Part shown: one piece after another, positions 8,301 to 16,380 of the stretch | Layout: every line of letters starts with the position of its first letter | How positions within the stretch are numbered: the first letter of the stretch is position 1 | Assembly (NCBI RefSeq): GCF_002799245.1 | Contig: NZ_NEQV01000004.1 | Location: forward strand, 310,001 to 374,000 | Source of the DNA: Stenotrophomonas maltophilia | GTDB lineage: Bacteria; Pseudomonadota; Gammaproteobacteria; Xanthomonadales; Xanthomonadaceae | Length of the DNA: 64,000 bases | Direction of reading: 5' to 3' | Made by a program: the position numbers and the translations under genes | Notes under the pieces: model-generated | What the model was told of the DNA's origin: nothing | Databases searched by the model: none | Seen by the model: only the letters and a program-made list of their open reading frames with translations

Positions 8301-9676
8301 ATGACGTGACCATCATTGACCAGTTCCTCAACACCTTCGCTACCTACATCGACTCGGGTTTCGGTCTGCTGCGCGGCGAAGTGGCATTCCTCTCGGCCAC
8401 GCTGATCGTGATCGACATGACGATCGCCGGCCTGTATTGGGCCATGAGCCACGCCACCGGCCAGGGCGATGACGTGATCGCCAAGCTGCTGCGCAAGGTG
8501 CTCTACGTCGGTGCCTTCGCCTACATCCTCAACAACTTCAACTGGCTGGCCAGCATCGTGTTCCGCTCGTTCGCGGGGCTGGGCATCACCGCCACCGGCT
8601 CGGCCATCACGATGGAGAACTTCTTGCAGCCGGGCCGGCTCGCCAAGACCGGCATAGACGCCGGGGCACCGATTCTGGAACAGATCGGCGAGATGGCCGG
8701 CTTCCCCGAGGTGTTCGTGAACCTCGACCCCATCGTGGTGATGTTCCTCGCCTGGCTGATCGTCCTGCTGTGCTTCTTCGTGCTGGCGATCCAGCTTTTC
8801 ATCACGCTGATCGAGTTCAAACTGACCACGCTCGCCGGGTTCGTGCTGGTGCCGTTCGCGCTGTGGAACAAGACCTCATTCCTCGCCGAGAAGGTGCTGG
8901 GCAACGTGGTGTCCGCCGGCGTCAAGGTGCTGGTGCTGGCCGTGATCGTCGGCATAGGCTCGGGCCTGTTCGCGCAGTTCCAAGTCCATTCCGCCGAGCC
9001 GTCCATCGACCACGCGCTGGTCATCATGCTGGCCTCGCTCACCTTGCTGGCGCTGGGGATCTTCGGCCCCGGCATCGCCACGGGCCTCGTGTCCGGTGCG
9101 CCCCAGCTCGGCGCGGGCGCGATGGCCGGCGCCGCCGTCGGCGCAGCCGGAACGGCGGTGGCCGTCGGTGCTGCCGCGACGGGCGTGGGCGGTGCGGTGG
9201 CCGCTGGTGCCCGCATGGCCCCGGCCGCCGCCAAGCTGGCCGGCAGCGGCGCGCGTGCCGCCACGTCGGCGGCTGGCAGCGCGAAGTCGGCGTTCCAGGC
9301 CGGTTCCACCGCCGCTGGCGGCGGCGCCAAGGGTGCGATGGCGGGCCTGGGCAACGTCGCCAAGACCGGCGCGCAGTCTGCCGGACGCGCTGCCGCATCC
9401 CGCGCTTCCGCTGCCGGGCAGCGCATGGCCGCGCCGTTCCGCGAGGGCTGGAATGGTGACGCTGGCACGTCGGCCGGCCAGGCCGCCACAGGTGCCGCCC
9501 CCGCCGGTGCCGCCGGTGCCGCCGCTGCGCAGCCGCCCGAGCAACCCGCTTGGGCCAACCGGCTGCAACGCCGCCAGCAACTCACCCATGCCGCGACCAC
9601 CGCCGCCCACACGCTGCGCGGTGGCGATGGCGGCGGCTCCGGCCAAGGGCCGAGCCTGCGCGATTCCGATTCATAA
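8297..9676 (+). CDS. trbL: TrbL, VirB6-like polytopic channel protein
   Basis: The 459-residue protein has five to six hydrophobic segments in its first 270 residues, including a long one around residues 150-175 (VMFLAWLIVLLCFFVLAIQ). This is the TrbL/VirB6 fold that forms part of the inner-membrane translocation path. From about residue 275 the sequence becomes an Ala/Gly-rich low-complexity tail, ending with a basic, Gln-rich stretch; such tails are usual in TrbL and probably face the cytoplasm or periplasm. It overlaps trbK by 4 bp and is 12 bases from trbF. Confidence 0.93.
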   Translation: MNDVTIIDQFLNTFATYIDSGFGLLRGEVAFLSATLIVIDMTIAGLYWAMSHATGQGDDVIAKLLRKVLYVGAFAYILNNFNWLASIVFRSFAGLGITATGSAITMENFLQPGRLAKTGIDAGAPILEQIGEMAGFPEVFVNLDPIVVMFLAWLIVLLCFFVLAIQLFITLIEFKLTTLAGFVLVPFALWNKTSFLAEKVLGNVVSAGVKVLVLAVIVGIGSGLFAQFQVHSAEPSIDHALVIMLASLTLLALGIFGPGIATGLVSGAPQLGAGAMAGAAVGAAGTAVAVGAAATGVGGAVAAGARMAPAAAKLAGSGARAATSAAGSAKSAFQAGSTAAGGGAKGAMAGLGNVAKTGAQSAGRAAASRASAAGQRMAAPFREGWNGDAGTSAGQAATGAAPAGAAGAAAAQPPEQPAWANRLQRRQQLTHAATTAAHTLRGGDGGGSGQGPSLRDSDS

Positions 9677-9688
9677 GGAGAACTGACC

Positions 9689-10393
9689 ATGCGATTCAAG
9701 AGACCGCAGGTGCGCTACGCCGAAACGCCGCAGCCTGCCACGCCGTACCAAGCTGCCGGCCAGGTGTGGGACGACCGTATCGGCTCGCCGCGCGTGCAGG
9801 CGAAGAACTGGCGCTTGATGGCGTTCGGGTGCCTGACGCTCGCGCTGCTGATGGCCGGCGGCCTGGTGTGGCGCTCGGCGCAGTCCATCGTGACGCCCTA
9901 CGTCGTGGAGGTGGACAACGCGGGCCAGGTGCGCGCCGTGGGTGAAGCCGCCACGCCGTACCGGCCGGGCGATGCGCAGACGGCGCACCACATCGCGCGC
10001 TTCGTAACGCTGGTGCGTTCGCTGTCCATCGACCCCATCGTCGTCCGCCAGAACTGGCTGGACGCCTACGACTACACGACCGACAAGGGCGCGGCCGTGC
10101 TCAACGACTACGCGCGGGTCAACGACCCGTTCGCACGCATCGGCAAGGAATCGGTGACGGTGCAGATCACCAGCGTCGTGCGTGCCAGCGACACGTCTTT
10201 CAACGTGCGCTGGACGGAACGCCGCTACGTCAATGGCGCTGCGGCGGGCCTGGAGCGGTGGACGGCCGTGGTGTCCATCGTGCTCCAGCCGCCGCGCACC
10301 GAAGAACGCCTGCGCAAGAACCCGCTTGGCATCTACGTCAACGGCCTGTCGTGGAGCCGCGAACTGGATTCTTCCGAAGGAGCAAAGCCATGA
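9689..10393 (+). CDS. trbF: TrbF, VirB8-like assembly factor
   Basis: A 234-residue protein with one membrane anchor at about residues 47-68 (LMAFGCLTLALLMAGGLVW) and a periplasmic NTF2-like domain typical of VirB8/TrbF, ending with NPLGIYVNGLSWSREL. The family nucleates the T4SS core by contacting the VirB9 and VirB10 equivalents, which are the next two genes here. AAGGAG lies ahead of the ATG. The stop overlaps the trbG start. Confidence 0.93.
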   Translation: MRFKRPQVRYAETPQPATPYQAAGQVWDDRIGSPRVQAKNWRLMAFGCLTLALLMAGGLVWRSAQSIVTPYVVEVDNAGQVRAVGEAATPYRPGDAQTAHHIARFVTLVRSLSIDPIVVRQNWLDAYDYTTDKGAAVLNDYARVNDPFARIGKESVTVQITSVVRASDTSFNVRWTERRYVNGAAAGLERWTAVVSIVLQPPRTEERLRKNPLGIYVNGLSWSRELDSSEGAKP

Positions 10394-11388
10394 ATGATGT
10401 TTTCCGTAAAACCGCATTGCCGTTGACCCTGCTTGCCTTGGCTGTCCTGTTCTCGGGCTGCGCCACGCAGGGCAAGCCACCGCCGACCATCTTGCTCGAT
10501 GAGCCGGTGCAGGCCCAGCCGCTACCCGAGCCGCCCGCGCCGGTGGAGGTGGTGGCCGTGCCAGAGGTACTGCCGATGCCGGCGCAGTTGATGCCGGTTC
10601 CCGAGGACGCCAAGCCCGCGCCCGAACCAGCAGACGAGAAGGTGCGCGTCTTGCGCGCCAATGCCGAGGCCCGCGTCGCGCCCACGCGCGAGGGCTACGT
10701 CAATGCGATTCAGGTGTGGCCCTTCACCGATGGCGCGCTCTATCAGGTCTATGCGGCCGTGGGCCGCGTGACCGTGGTGTCGCTCCAGCCCGGCGAAGAA
10801 CTGGTGACGGTGGCCGCCGGGGATACGGTGCGCTGGATCGTGGGTGACACGTCCAGCGGCAACGGTGCCGACCTGCGCGTGAACGTGCTGGTGAAGCCCA
10901 TCCGCTCGGGCCTGAAAACCAATCTGGTCATCACCACCAGCCGCAGGACGTACTTGCTGGAGCTGACTTCCACGGACAAGACGTGGATGGCGTCAGTCTC
11001 GTGGGAGTACCCGCGCGACCGGATGCTGGCCTTGCAGCGCCAGGCGCAGGCGGCCAGTGCCGCCGCGCCGGTCGATAGCGGCCTGTCGCTGGAGAGCCTG
11101 CGCTTTCGCTACGCGATCAGCGGCAGCAATACGCCGTGGAAGCCGCTGCGCGCCTTCGACGATGGCGCGAAGGTCTATATCCAGTTCCCCGCCGGCATTG
11201 CGCAGGGCGATCTGCCGCCGCTGTTCGTGATCGGGGCCGAAGGCGACGGCCAACTGGTGAACTATCGCTTCCGCTCGCCTTACTACATCGTGGATCGCCT
11301 CTTTGGCGCGGCCGAGCTGCGCCTGGGAGGTGACAAGGGCGACGTGGTGCGGATCGAGCGCACGGATGGCGTGGCACGGAGGAACTGA
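10390..11388 (+). CDS. trbG: TrbG, VirB9-like outer-membrane core lipoprotein
   Basis: The 332-residue protein starts with a lipoprotein signal (LAVLFSGC, Cys24), then a Pro/Glu-rich linker, then the VirB9/CagX/TrbG beta domain (about 90-332) with motifs such as YVNAIQVWPFTDGALYQVYA and a C-terminal beta-sandwich. It forms the outer-membrane layer of the T4SS core with TrbI. No separate trbH (VirB7-like lipoprotein) gene is seen, so lipid anchoring of TrbG itself may serve that role. The true start is the ATG at 10390 overlapping the trbF stop; the frame upstream lies inside trbF. Confidence 0.92.
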   Translation: MNDVFRKTALPLTLLALAVLFSGCATQGKPPPTILLDEPVQAQPLPEPPAPVEVVAVPEVLPMPAQLMPVPEDAKPAPEPADEKVRVLRANAEARVAPTREGYVNAIQVWPFTDGALYQVYAAVGRVTVVSLQPGEELVTVAAGDTVRWIVGDTSSGNGADLRVNVLVKPIRSGLKTNLVITTSRRTYLLELTSTDKTWMASVSWEYPRDRMLALQRQAQAASAAAPVDSGLSLESLRFRYAISGSNTPWKPLRAFDDGAKVYIQFPAGIAQGDLPPLFVIGAEGDGQLVNYRFRSPYYIVDRLFGAAELRLGGDKGDVVRIERTDGVARRN

Positions 11389-11390
11389 CC

Positions 11391-12659
11391 ATGAGCCAGG
11401 ACGACACTCCCGACCTCGCCACGCCGCAGGCGGGCAAGGTCGCGCCCGAAGCGGTGGCGCTGCGCGCCCAGCCGCGCCCGGTCACCCGCCTGAACCGGCG
11501 CACGCTGGCGATGCTCGTGGGCGGCCTCTCGGTCGCCGTGCTCGGGGCCACGATCTGGTCGCTGCAACCGCAGCAGCGCGGCGCGGGCGAGCAGACCGAG
11601 CTTTACAACGTCGATCGCGTCTCGAAGTCCGAAGGGCTGGACGGCCTGCCGACCGACTACTCCAAGCTGCCGCCGAAGACGCCCGAGTTGGGGCCGCCGC
11701 TGCCGGGCGATCTTGGCCCGGCCATCGTGGCTTCGCAGCAGCCAGTGACGCCGACCTATGCGCCGCCTGGGCATGACCCGGCGGACGCTTTGCGTAAAGA
11801 GGCCGAAGCGGCGGCAGCCTCGGCGGTGTTCTTCCGCTCGGGCCAGGGCAAGGGCACAGCGCCGGCCGCAGTCCAGGTCGCTGCGGCTGCGCCGGGTAGC
11901 GCCTTGGCGGGCTTCGACCCGCTGGCGACCGGCCCGGCCTCGATGGCGGCCCAGCCTGCCGATCCGACCGCCATCCAGAACCGGCAAGACCAGAAAGAGG
12001 CGTTCCTGAAAGGTGGTTCTACGGGAACCCGCAATTCCGGCCATCTGGCGCTGCCCGCGTCGCCGTATCAGGTCATGGCGAGCACGGTCATTGCCGGGGC
12101 GCTGGTGACGGGCATCAAGTCGGACTTGCCGGGCGATGTGATCGCCACCGTGACGGAGCCGGTCTATGACACGGCCACGGGCAAGTTCCTGCTGATCCCG
12201 CAGGGTTCGCGCATCCTCGGGCGCTACAACAGCCAGGTCAGCTACGGACAGAGCCGCGTGCAGGTGGTGTGGAACCGCATCATCCTGCCGGACACGTCCT
12301 CGCTCACGCTCGACAACCTGGTCGGCACCGACCCGGCCGGCTATGCCGGGCAGGAAGATAGTGTGGACTACCACTGGGGCCGCATCTTCGCCGGGGCGGC
12401 ACTGACGACGCTGCTGGGCGTCGGCGCCGAGCTGGCCGCGCCAGAGAACCGGCAGGACGGCAACCGCATCGTCATCGCAGGGCGCGACAGCGCCCAGGAC
12501 AGCATCAATCAAGTCGGCCAGGAGATGACCCGGCGCAACATGAACATCCAGCCGACCTTGACCGAGCGACCGGGCCTGCCGGTGCGGATCATCGTCAACC
12601 GCGATTTGGTTCTGCGACCGTACCAGCCCTCGTTCTACCAGCGCGGAGGCCAGCGATGA
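11391..12659 (+). CDS. trbI: TrbI, VirB10-like core protein
   Basis: The 422-residue protein has a cytoplasmic start, one transmembrane segment at about 41-63 (RRTLAMLVGGLSVAVLGAT), a Pro-rich periplasmic linker with many PPLPG-like runs, and a C-terminal VirB10/TrbI beta-barrel domain from about residue 215 (SPYQVMASTVIAGALVTGI, then PAGYAGQEDSVDYHWGRIF). VirB10 proteins span both membranes and sense ATP use by the channel. It starts 2 bases after the trbG stop with GGAGG ahead, and overlaps the next gene by 4 bp. Confidence 0.95.
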   Translation: MSQDDTPDLATPQAGKVAPEAVALRAQPRPVTRLNRRTLAMLVGGLSVAVLGATIWSLQPQQRGAGEQTELYNVDRVSKSEGLDGLPTDYSKLPPKTPELGPPLPGDLGPAIVASQQPVTPTYAPPGHDPADALRKEAEAAAASAVFFRSGQGKGTAPAAVQVAAAAPGSALAGFDPLATGPASMAAQPADPTAIQNRQDQKEAFLKGGSTGTRNSGHLALPASPYQVMASTVIAGALVTGIKSDLPGDVIATVTEPVYDTATGKFLLIPQGSRILGRYNSQVSYGQSRVQVVWNRIILPDTSSLTLDNLVGTDPAGYAGQEDSVDYHWGRIFAGAALTTLLGVGAELAAPENRQDGNRIVIAGRDSAQDSINQVGQEMTRRNMNIQPTLTERPGLPVRIIVNRDLVLRPYQPSFYQRGGQR

Positions 12660-12901
12660 GCGCACGAAAACTACGCCTTGGGCCGTTGCCGTCCACCACC
12701 AGCGTCAAGCTGACCTTTGCGTGTCCGGCCAGCCTGAAAGCCGACCTCGACCGCTACGCCGCGCTGCACGCGCAGACCTATGGCGAAGTGGTCGATGCGG
12801 CGACGTTGATCCCGCACATGCTAGAGGCGTTCATGGCGGGGGATCGTGGGTTCAAGAAGGGAGGCCCAGGCACCAAGGCCGGCCCGCAGAAGCCCGCCTA
12901 G
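12656..12901 (+). CDS. DUF2274 protein, last gene of the trb operon
   Basis: An 81-residue basic protein (KLRLGPLPSTTSVKLTF at the N-terminus), typical of the DUF2274 family that regularly follows trbI in Tn4371-like elements and IncP-like trb operons. Its helix pattern (PASLKADLDRYAALHAQTYG) recalls a ribbon-helix-helix regulator, so a DNA-binding or regulatory role is plausible but not shown. Its ATG overlaps the trbI stop, and the operon terminator follows 20 bases downstream. Confidence 0.8.
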   Translation: MSARKLRLGPLPSTTSVKLTFACPASLKADLDRYAALHAQTYGEVVDAATLIPHMLEAFMAGDRGFKKGGPGTKAGPQKPA

Positions 12902-12920
12902 CGGCGCGTGACAGGCCGCA

Positions 12921-12954
12921 AGCAAAAGCGCAGCCGATGGGCTGCGCTTTTGCT
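12921..12954 (+). terminator. Intrinsic terminator of the trb operon
   Basis: A perfect 15-bp stem (12921-12935 with 12940-12954) closes a 4-base loop. The stem begins AGCAAAAGCGCAGCC, so the 3' arm contains GCTTTT. It directly follows the last transfer gene and is strong enough to stop transcription before the element end. Its symmetry makes it able to act in both directions. Confidence 0.85.
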
Positions 12955-13162
12955 TTGGAGGACGGTCGGATAAGGTGACGCTGTGGTGACGACCTCACCG
13001 TGCCCTCTGCGGTGCTCTCTGGCTTTCCACGGCGATGCGCCTATGCGACACCTAGCTCGAAGCGAGGCAAGATCGCGCGGCGACCGAAAAATAGCCTAAC
13101 CTATTGCCCCGTATGACCTTTCGTGTCGCTGTCTGCCTTCACAAAGGACTTGACAGCGGACA
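12955..13162. other. Non-coding right terminal region of the ICE
   Basis: About 200 bases between the terminator and the att octamer hold no gene that I can support. The composition is less GC-biased (runs such as CCGAAAAATAGCC), as expected for a recombinase-binding arm of an integrating element. The short reading frames that cross into the chromosome here have no ribosome sites. Confidence 0.5.
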
Positions 13163-13170
13163 TTTTTCAT
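13163..13170. other. Probable attR core TTTTTCAT
   Basis: The octamer TTTTTCAT is the direct-repeat target reported for Tn4371-family elements. It lies 209 bases past the trb terminator, exactly where the element should end. Sequence to the right has chromosomal features, with a REP palindrome within 27 bases. The match is to established knowledge of the family; the left copy is outside this window. Confidence 0.72.
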
Positions 13171-13192
13171 GTGCGCGCCGGAGTTTTTTTCG

Positions 13193-13215
13193 GTAGCGCC
13201 GGGCCATGCCCGGCG
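13193..13215. repeat. GTAG-headed REP palindrome
   Basis: GTAG is followed by CGCCGGGC-CAT-GCCCGGCG, a perfect 8-bp stem. This is the typical form of Stenotrophomonas REP elements and marks the return to chromosomal DNA next to the att site. Confidence 0.7.
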
Positions 13216-13222
13216 GCATCCA

Positions 13223-13684
13223 TCACCGCGCCCGCGGTGGCGCGTTGCCATTGTCCATATCGGAAAAGATCATCCAGGGCCCATCTCCCTCACGCTTCAG
13301 CGTCAGCGTGAATTTGCCGGTATCGCCCACGTTGTTGCCGTAGCGGTACGCACCGATGATGTAGCCCGTGTTGCCTGCCACCGAGTACGCCAGGGCACGC
13401 AGCCGCAGTGGGCTGCCACCCTGGCCGTCATACGCGGCCTCGATCGCACTGCGCCCGCGCACCGGTGGTCGGTTGCTCTGCAGGATGAACCCCTCCTCGG
13501 CGAACAACCCGGCCAGCGCCCTGGCGTCACCCGTGCGCCACGCCTGCTCGTAGTCACGCAGCACGCGATCCAATGCAGGGGGCAGTGGTACATCCGGCAG
13601 GGGAACGGCAGCCGGTGCCGGTGGCGGGCCATCGGCGGCCAGCAGCGGTCCGGACAGGGCGAGAAGCAGCAGGCAGATACGCAT
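13223..13684 (-). CDS. Secreted SnoaL/DUF4440-like protein
   Basis: This 153-residue protein has a signal peptide (MRICLLLLALSGPLLAADG, cleavage near residue 17), a Pro-rich spacer, and an NTF2-like alpha/beta domain recognisable by DYEQAWRTGDARALAGLFAEEG and a later GPWMIFSDMDNG. DUF4440/SnoaL-like domains often bind small ligands or act as ketosteroid isomerase relatives; no substrate can be named. The start is the ATG at 13684, since the longer upstream reading crosses the neighbouring genes. It is the first host gene beside the element end and appears intact. Confidence 0.75.
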   Translation of the reverse strand: MRICLLLLALSGPLLAADGPPPAPAAVPLPDVPLPPALDRVLRDYEQAWRTGDARALAGLFAEEGFILQSNRPPVRGRSAIEAAYDGQGGSPLRLRALAYSVAGNTGYIIGAYRYGNNVGDTGKFTLTLKREGDGPWMIFSDMDNGNAPPRAR

Positions 13685-13819
13685 CGGCTCAGACCTTGGG
13701 CGCGCCGGTGAGCGCAGTGGCGAGTATCCCCCATCCGCAGCCGGCAGGTCCTGGCGCAGGCCCCATTGAAAGCACGCGGACGCTTCGGCATGCTCGACGG
13801 CAATCGCGGGAGGGGACGC

Positions 13820-14113
13820 ATGCACTTTTTCCAGCTGGACCAGTTCGCAGGTCATCTCAACGAAACGTTCAGTGCCGACATCGAGAACACCGGTGTCCCC
13901 TTTGTACTGGTGGAAGCCGCGCCGATGCCCGATCGGCAGATCGCAGGCCAGATGCGTGCGCCGTTCTCGCTGCTGTTCCGCAATGAATCGGCGGTGCTGT
14001 TCCCGCAGCGCACCTACACCATGCGCCACCACGGGCTCGGCGAGTTCGGCATTTTCCTGGTACCGATCGCGCGCGATCGGACCGGCTTCATCTACCAGGC
14101 GCTGTTCAACTGA
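13820..14113 (+). CDS. DUF6916-type small protein of the collar-protein locus
   Basis: A 97-residue protein beginning HFFQLDQFAGHLNETF, with the pattern PFSLLFRNESAVLFPQRTY and a tail FGIFLVPIARD. This matches my memory of DUF6916 proteins, which accompany microcystin-dependent-protein-like tail-collar genes. I chose the ATG at 13820 because GGGAGGGG precedes it; an earlier ATG at 13766 lacks a ribosome site. It converges with the GNAT gene, overlapping by 8 bp. Its function is unknown; a structural or assembly role with the three collar proteins is a guess from context. Confidence 0.65.
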   Translation: MHFFQLDQFAGHLNETFSADIENTGVPFVLVEAAPMPDRQIAGQMRAPFSLLFRNESAVLFPQRTYTMRHHGLGEFGIFLVPIARDRTGFIYQALFN

Positions 14114-14663
14114 CGGCCGTCGCCACCCAGCGCATGCGCAGGTGGCTGCCGGTATCGCTTTCGGTGTGGAACGCGAGCCGTTCGTAGAGCTTGCGCGCGG
14201 CCAGGTTTTCCCAGGCGACATGCAGGACGACGCTGTGCAGCGGCACGGCGTGCGCCGCGCGTTGTACCCAGCGCACCAGGGCCGAGCCGATGCCACGGCC
14301 ACGCACGGCGTCCAGCAGGGCGATATCGATGAGGGTCGCTTCGTGTTCGTCGCAATGCAGGTAGAGGCGACCGATCGGCTGTCCGGCCTGCTCGACCAGC
14401 AGATAGTGTGCGGGCTGGTAATGCCGGGTGTAGTGCAGGTGCTGCAGCGCGAACTGGTTGTCGAGGAACGCCTGCCGCAAGGCGTCGGGCCACGGCACGC
14501 TGGCCAGCTCGGCCGCACGCGATTCGGCATAGAGCCGCTGCAGGAAGGGCAGGTCGCCATCCTGCGCTTCACGCACGCTCACGCCTGCGGGAAGACCGTC
14601 CCTCGTTGCGGGCAGCCAGGCCGCCCGCAACGAAGGAAAGGCCAGTGCCACGTTCACAGTCAC
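14106..14663 (-). CDS. GNAT-family N-acetyltransferase
   Basis: A 185-residue acetyltransferase. The acetyl-CoA loop is visible as LLDAVRGRGIGSALVRWV (about residues 117-134), followed by LHVAWENLAARKLYERLAF, the usual last GNAT motif. The substrate is unknown. Its start overlaps the stop of the collar gene at 14660 by 4 bp, so it is translated from the same leftward transcript as the three collar proteins and may modify them. That link is inference from coupling. Confidence 0.85.
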   Translation of the reverse strand: MTVNVALAFPSLRAAWLPATRDGLPAGVSVREAQDGDLPFLQRLYAESRAAELASVPWPDALRQAFLDNQFALQHLHYTRHYQPAHYLLVEQAGQPIGRLYLHCDEHEATLIDIALLDAVRGRGIGSALVRWVQRAAHAVPLHSVVLHVAWENLAARKLYERLAFHTESDTGSHLRMRWVATAVS

Positions 14664-15193
14664 GGCCGCTGCGGGAAGTTGCCGTACAGGCAGATGCAGA
14701 AGTTCACGGTGAGATAGGGCTGCTGATTCGGGTGCGGTGCGGTGCCCCCCGTCATTCCGACCGTGTTGGGCGGGAAGACGCTGTTGGCGGTGGTGGTGGG
14801 GGCGAGGATCGACACCTTCTCCGGCGTGACCAGCGCATCGTTGGCCGCGGGAACGCCGCTACGATGGGCCTTGTTGGGCTGGTTGTAGATGCGGGCACCG
14901 TGCGAGTGCGCCGGCATATGGGGAGAGAGCAACGTGACCGTGTCCAACCCGAAGAGCTCTCCCATGACGCGTGGCGTCAGGCCGGGCCCGTTGCCCTGCC
15001 CGCAGGCGGCATTGCCGGAGAAATCAGGCAGCTGGAAGTTGCTGGATCCGTTGCCTCCGAACGTTACGCCAAGCAGCGAGAACAGCGCTGTATTCTGCTG
15101 GATGGGAATCAGCTGGCCCTGGCACATGGCCCAGTTGTTGGGAGCGAAATTGAAGCCGAACATCTGGATTTCGCCGGTAAAGGGATCGCTCAT
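14660..15193 (-). CDS. Tail-collar domain protein, third in the tandem set
   Basis: A 177-residue protein of the phage tail Collar (PF07484) type, similar to microcystin-dependent protein MdpB. The N-terminal collar motif is visible as MFGFNFAPNNWAMCQGQLIP and FGGNGSSNFQLPDFSG, then HMPAHSHGARI and a C-terminal YLTVNFCICLYGNFP. It is the most divergent of three paralogues in a leftward operon. No other phage gene is near, so this is a domesticated or free-standing locus and not a prophage. Function in non-phage settings is unclear. Confidence 0.85.
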   Translation of the reverse strand: MSDPFTGEIQMFGFNFAPNNWAMCQGQLIPIQQNTALFSLLGVTFGGNGSSNFQLPDFSGNAACGQGNGPGLTPRVMGELFGLDTVTLLSPHMPAHSHGARIYNQPNKAHRSGVPAANDALVTPEKVSILAPTTTANSVFPPNTVGMTGGTAPHPNQQPYLTVNFCICLYGNFPQRP

Positions 15194-15223
15194 GATGGAA
15201 TCCTTGTAGCCGAACGGAGTGGG

Positions 15224-15754
15224 TCAGCCCTGCGAGGGGAACACGCCGGCCCACGCGATGCAGTAGCGCGCGACCAGCGATGGCATGGTGTTGTCGTGCG
15301 GCTGGGTGCCGCCCGCATTGCCCACCGCCGCAGGCGCGAGCAGGCCGCCTGCGATTCCGGTGACACTGTCGGTGTACAGCGTCTCGCCACTGACCGCTCC
15401 CAACTGCAGGTTGGAAGCCGGTGTTGGTGAACTGGCTACCGTATCGACGGCATTGAAGGCGTGCGTATGAGCGGGAAGGTGGGCGCTGGTCAACGTCACC
15501 GATTCACTGCCTGCGGCCTGCCCCATCACGTAGGTTCCCAACCCTGGACCGGTGCCCTGGTGGATCGGTACGCGGCCTGAAAGGTTGGGCAGCATGAACG
15601 TGACCGCGCCATCGCCGCCGTAGGTGGTGCCGATCAAGGCGTACAGTGTTTCGTACTCTGAAATCTGCAATGTCTGGCCATTGCAGTCGAGCCATCCCAA
15701 CGGCGCGAAGTTGTAGGGAAACAAGCGGATCTCGCCAACAAAGGGTTGTGACAT
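15224..15754 (-). CDS. Tail-collar domain protein, second in the tandem set
   Basis: A 176-residue collar protein with EIRLFPYNFAPLGWLDCNGQ at the start, TYGGDGAVTFMLPNLSGR near residue 45, SAHLPAHTHAF near residue 92, and a terminal VARYCIAWAGVFPSQG. It has the same layout as its two neighbours, pointing to local gene triplication and divergence. The variable region is residues 100-150. Spacing to the next collar gene is 30 bases, consistent with one operon. Confidence 0.87.
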   Translation of the reverse strand: MSQPFVGEIRLFPYNFAPLGWLDCNGQTLQISEYETLYALIGTTYGGDGAVTFMLPNLSGRVPIHQGTGPGLGTYVMGQAAGSESVTLTSAHLPAHTHAFNAVDTVASSPTPASNLQLGAVSGETLYTDSVTGIAGGLLAPAAVGNAGGTQPHDNTMPSLVARYCIAWAGVFPSQG

Positions 15755-15768
15755 GGCAGTGGCTCCGG

Positions 15769-16272
15769 TCAGCCGCGCGAGGGGAATACGCCTTGCAGCG
15801 CAATGCAGAAATTGATCGCCAGGTAGGGCTGCATATTGGAATGCGCCGTCGATTGGCCTGCAGGGTCGAGAGGCGTGAGTGCAACCTGATTACCGCCGGA
15901 AGCGCCATAGACATTCTGCGTGCCGGTTGCTCCCAGCAGTACGTTGCCGGCCGGAATCCGGGTACTGGCAGGGCTGGTCGTGCCGTTGAAGCTGTGGTTG
16001 TGCGCAGGCATCTGGGAAATATTCAACACCACGCTTTCCACGCCCCCGGAATGGCCGATATCGCTGCCAGCGTTGCTGCCGACAGGTGTACGGCTACGCA
16101 GGTCGGGTAACTGGAAATTGGTCGTGCCGTTACCACCGTAGAACGTGCCAAGCAGCGAAAACAGTGCCTGGTTCTGCGTGATGGGCATCAGCTGCCCATT
16201 GCAGAAGGCAAAGCTTCTTGGCGCGAACGCGAACGCCAAGGGCATTATCTGCCCGAGAAAGGGTTGCGACAT
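15769..16272 (-). CDS. Tail-collar domain protein, first in the tandem set
   Basis: A 167-residue collar protein: QIMPLAFAFAPRSFAFCNGQ at the start, FYGGNGTTNFQLPDLRSR near residue 44, QMPAHNHSFNG near residue 92, and the terminal LAINFCIALQGVFPSRG. It is the promoter-proximal gene of the leftward unit; a ribosome-site-like AAGGGGAAAA lies ahead of its ATG. It diverges from the giant Ig-repeat autotransporter gene with about 280 bases between their starts, so both may be co-regulated from that region. Confidence 0.87.
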   Translation of the reverse strand: MSQPFLGQIMPLAFAFAPRSFAFCNGQLMPITQNQALFSLLGTFYGGNGTTNFQLPDLRSRTPVGSNAGSDIGHSGGVESVVLNISQMPAHNHSFNGTTSPASTRIPAGNVLLGATGTQNVYGASGGNQVALTPLDPAGQSTAHSNMQPYLAINFCIALQGVFPSRG

Positions 16273-16348
16273 ACGTTTTCCCCTTGAGATTTAGTGCCGG
16301 CACGTGGCCCCCTGCCGGTCGCGGCACTCTTGCGCATTTACCGGGGTC

Positions 16349-16380
16349 TTGACAAGTGTCTTGTCATTTGTAAGAGAATA
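16349..16380 (+). promoter_or_regulatory. Dyad over a possible -35 in the collar/adhesin divergent region
   Basis: GACAAG-TGT-CTTGTC (16351-16365) is a perfect inverted repeat overlapping a TTGACA hexamer at 16349-16354. An A/T-rich TAAGAG follows 16 bases later, a weak -10. It lies 190 bases upstream of the chosen adhesin start and 80 bases from the first collar start, so it could be an operator for either direction. This is a pattern-based suggestion only. Confidence 0.35.

Larger units (their letters stand above)
1..13170 (+). mobile_element. Right part of a Tn4371-family integrative and conjugative element (left part outside the window)
   Basis: The region carries a continuous rightward set of conjugation genes in the order traG, copG-like gene, trbB, C, D, E, J, K-like, L, F, G, I and DUF2274 gene. 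This is the order known for the mating-pair module at the right end of Tn4371-type elements. A perfect terminator follows at 12921-12954, and the octamer TTTTTCAT, the attachment core described for the family, lies at 13163-13170. Beyond it the sequence changes to chromosomal genes separated by REP palindromes. Integrase, relaxase, replication and cargo genes are not in the window and should lie to the left. The end point is inferred from the octamer. Confidence 0.8.

Noticed and set aside
13163..13170. Insertion into a tRNA gene
   Set aside because: No tRNA-like fold or 3' CCA-type end lies near the boundary; Tn4371-type elements do not need one.
13123..13311. A gene spanning the att octamer
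   Set aside because: The frame joins element and host DNA, lacks a ribosome site and ends inside the opposite SnoaL-like gene.
14660..16272. A prophage or phage-tail remnant
   Set aside because: Only collar-domain genes are present, with no capsid, baseplate, lysis or integrase gene. The MdpB-like free-standing locus explains them better.
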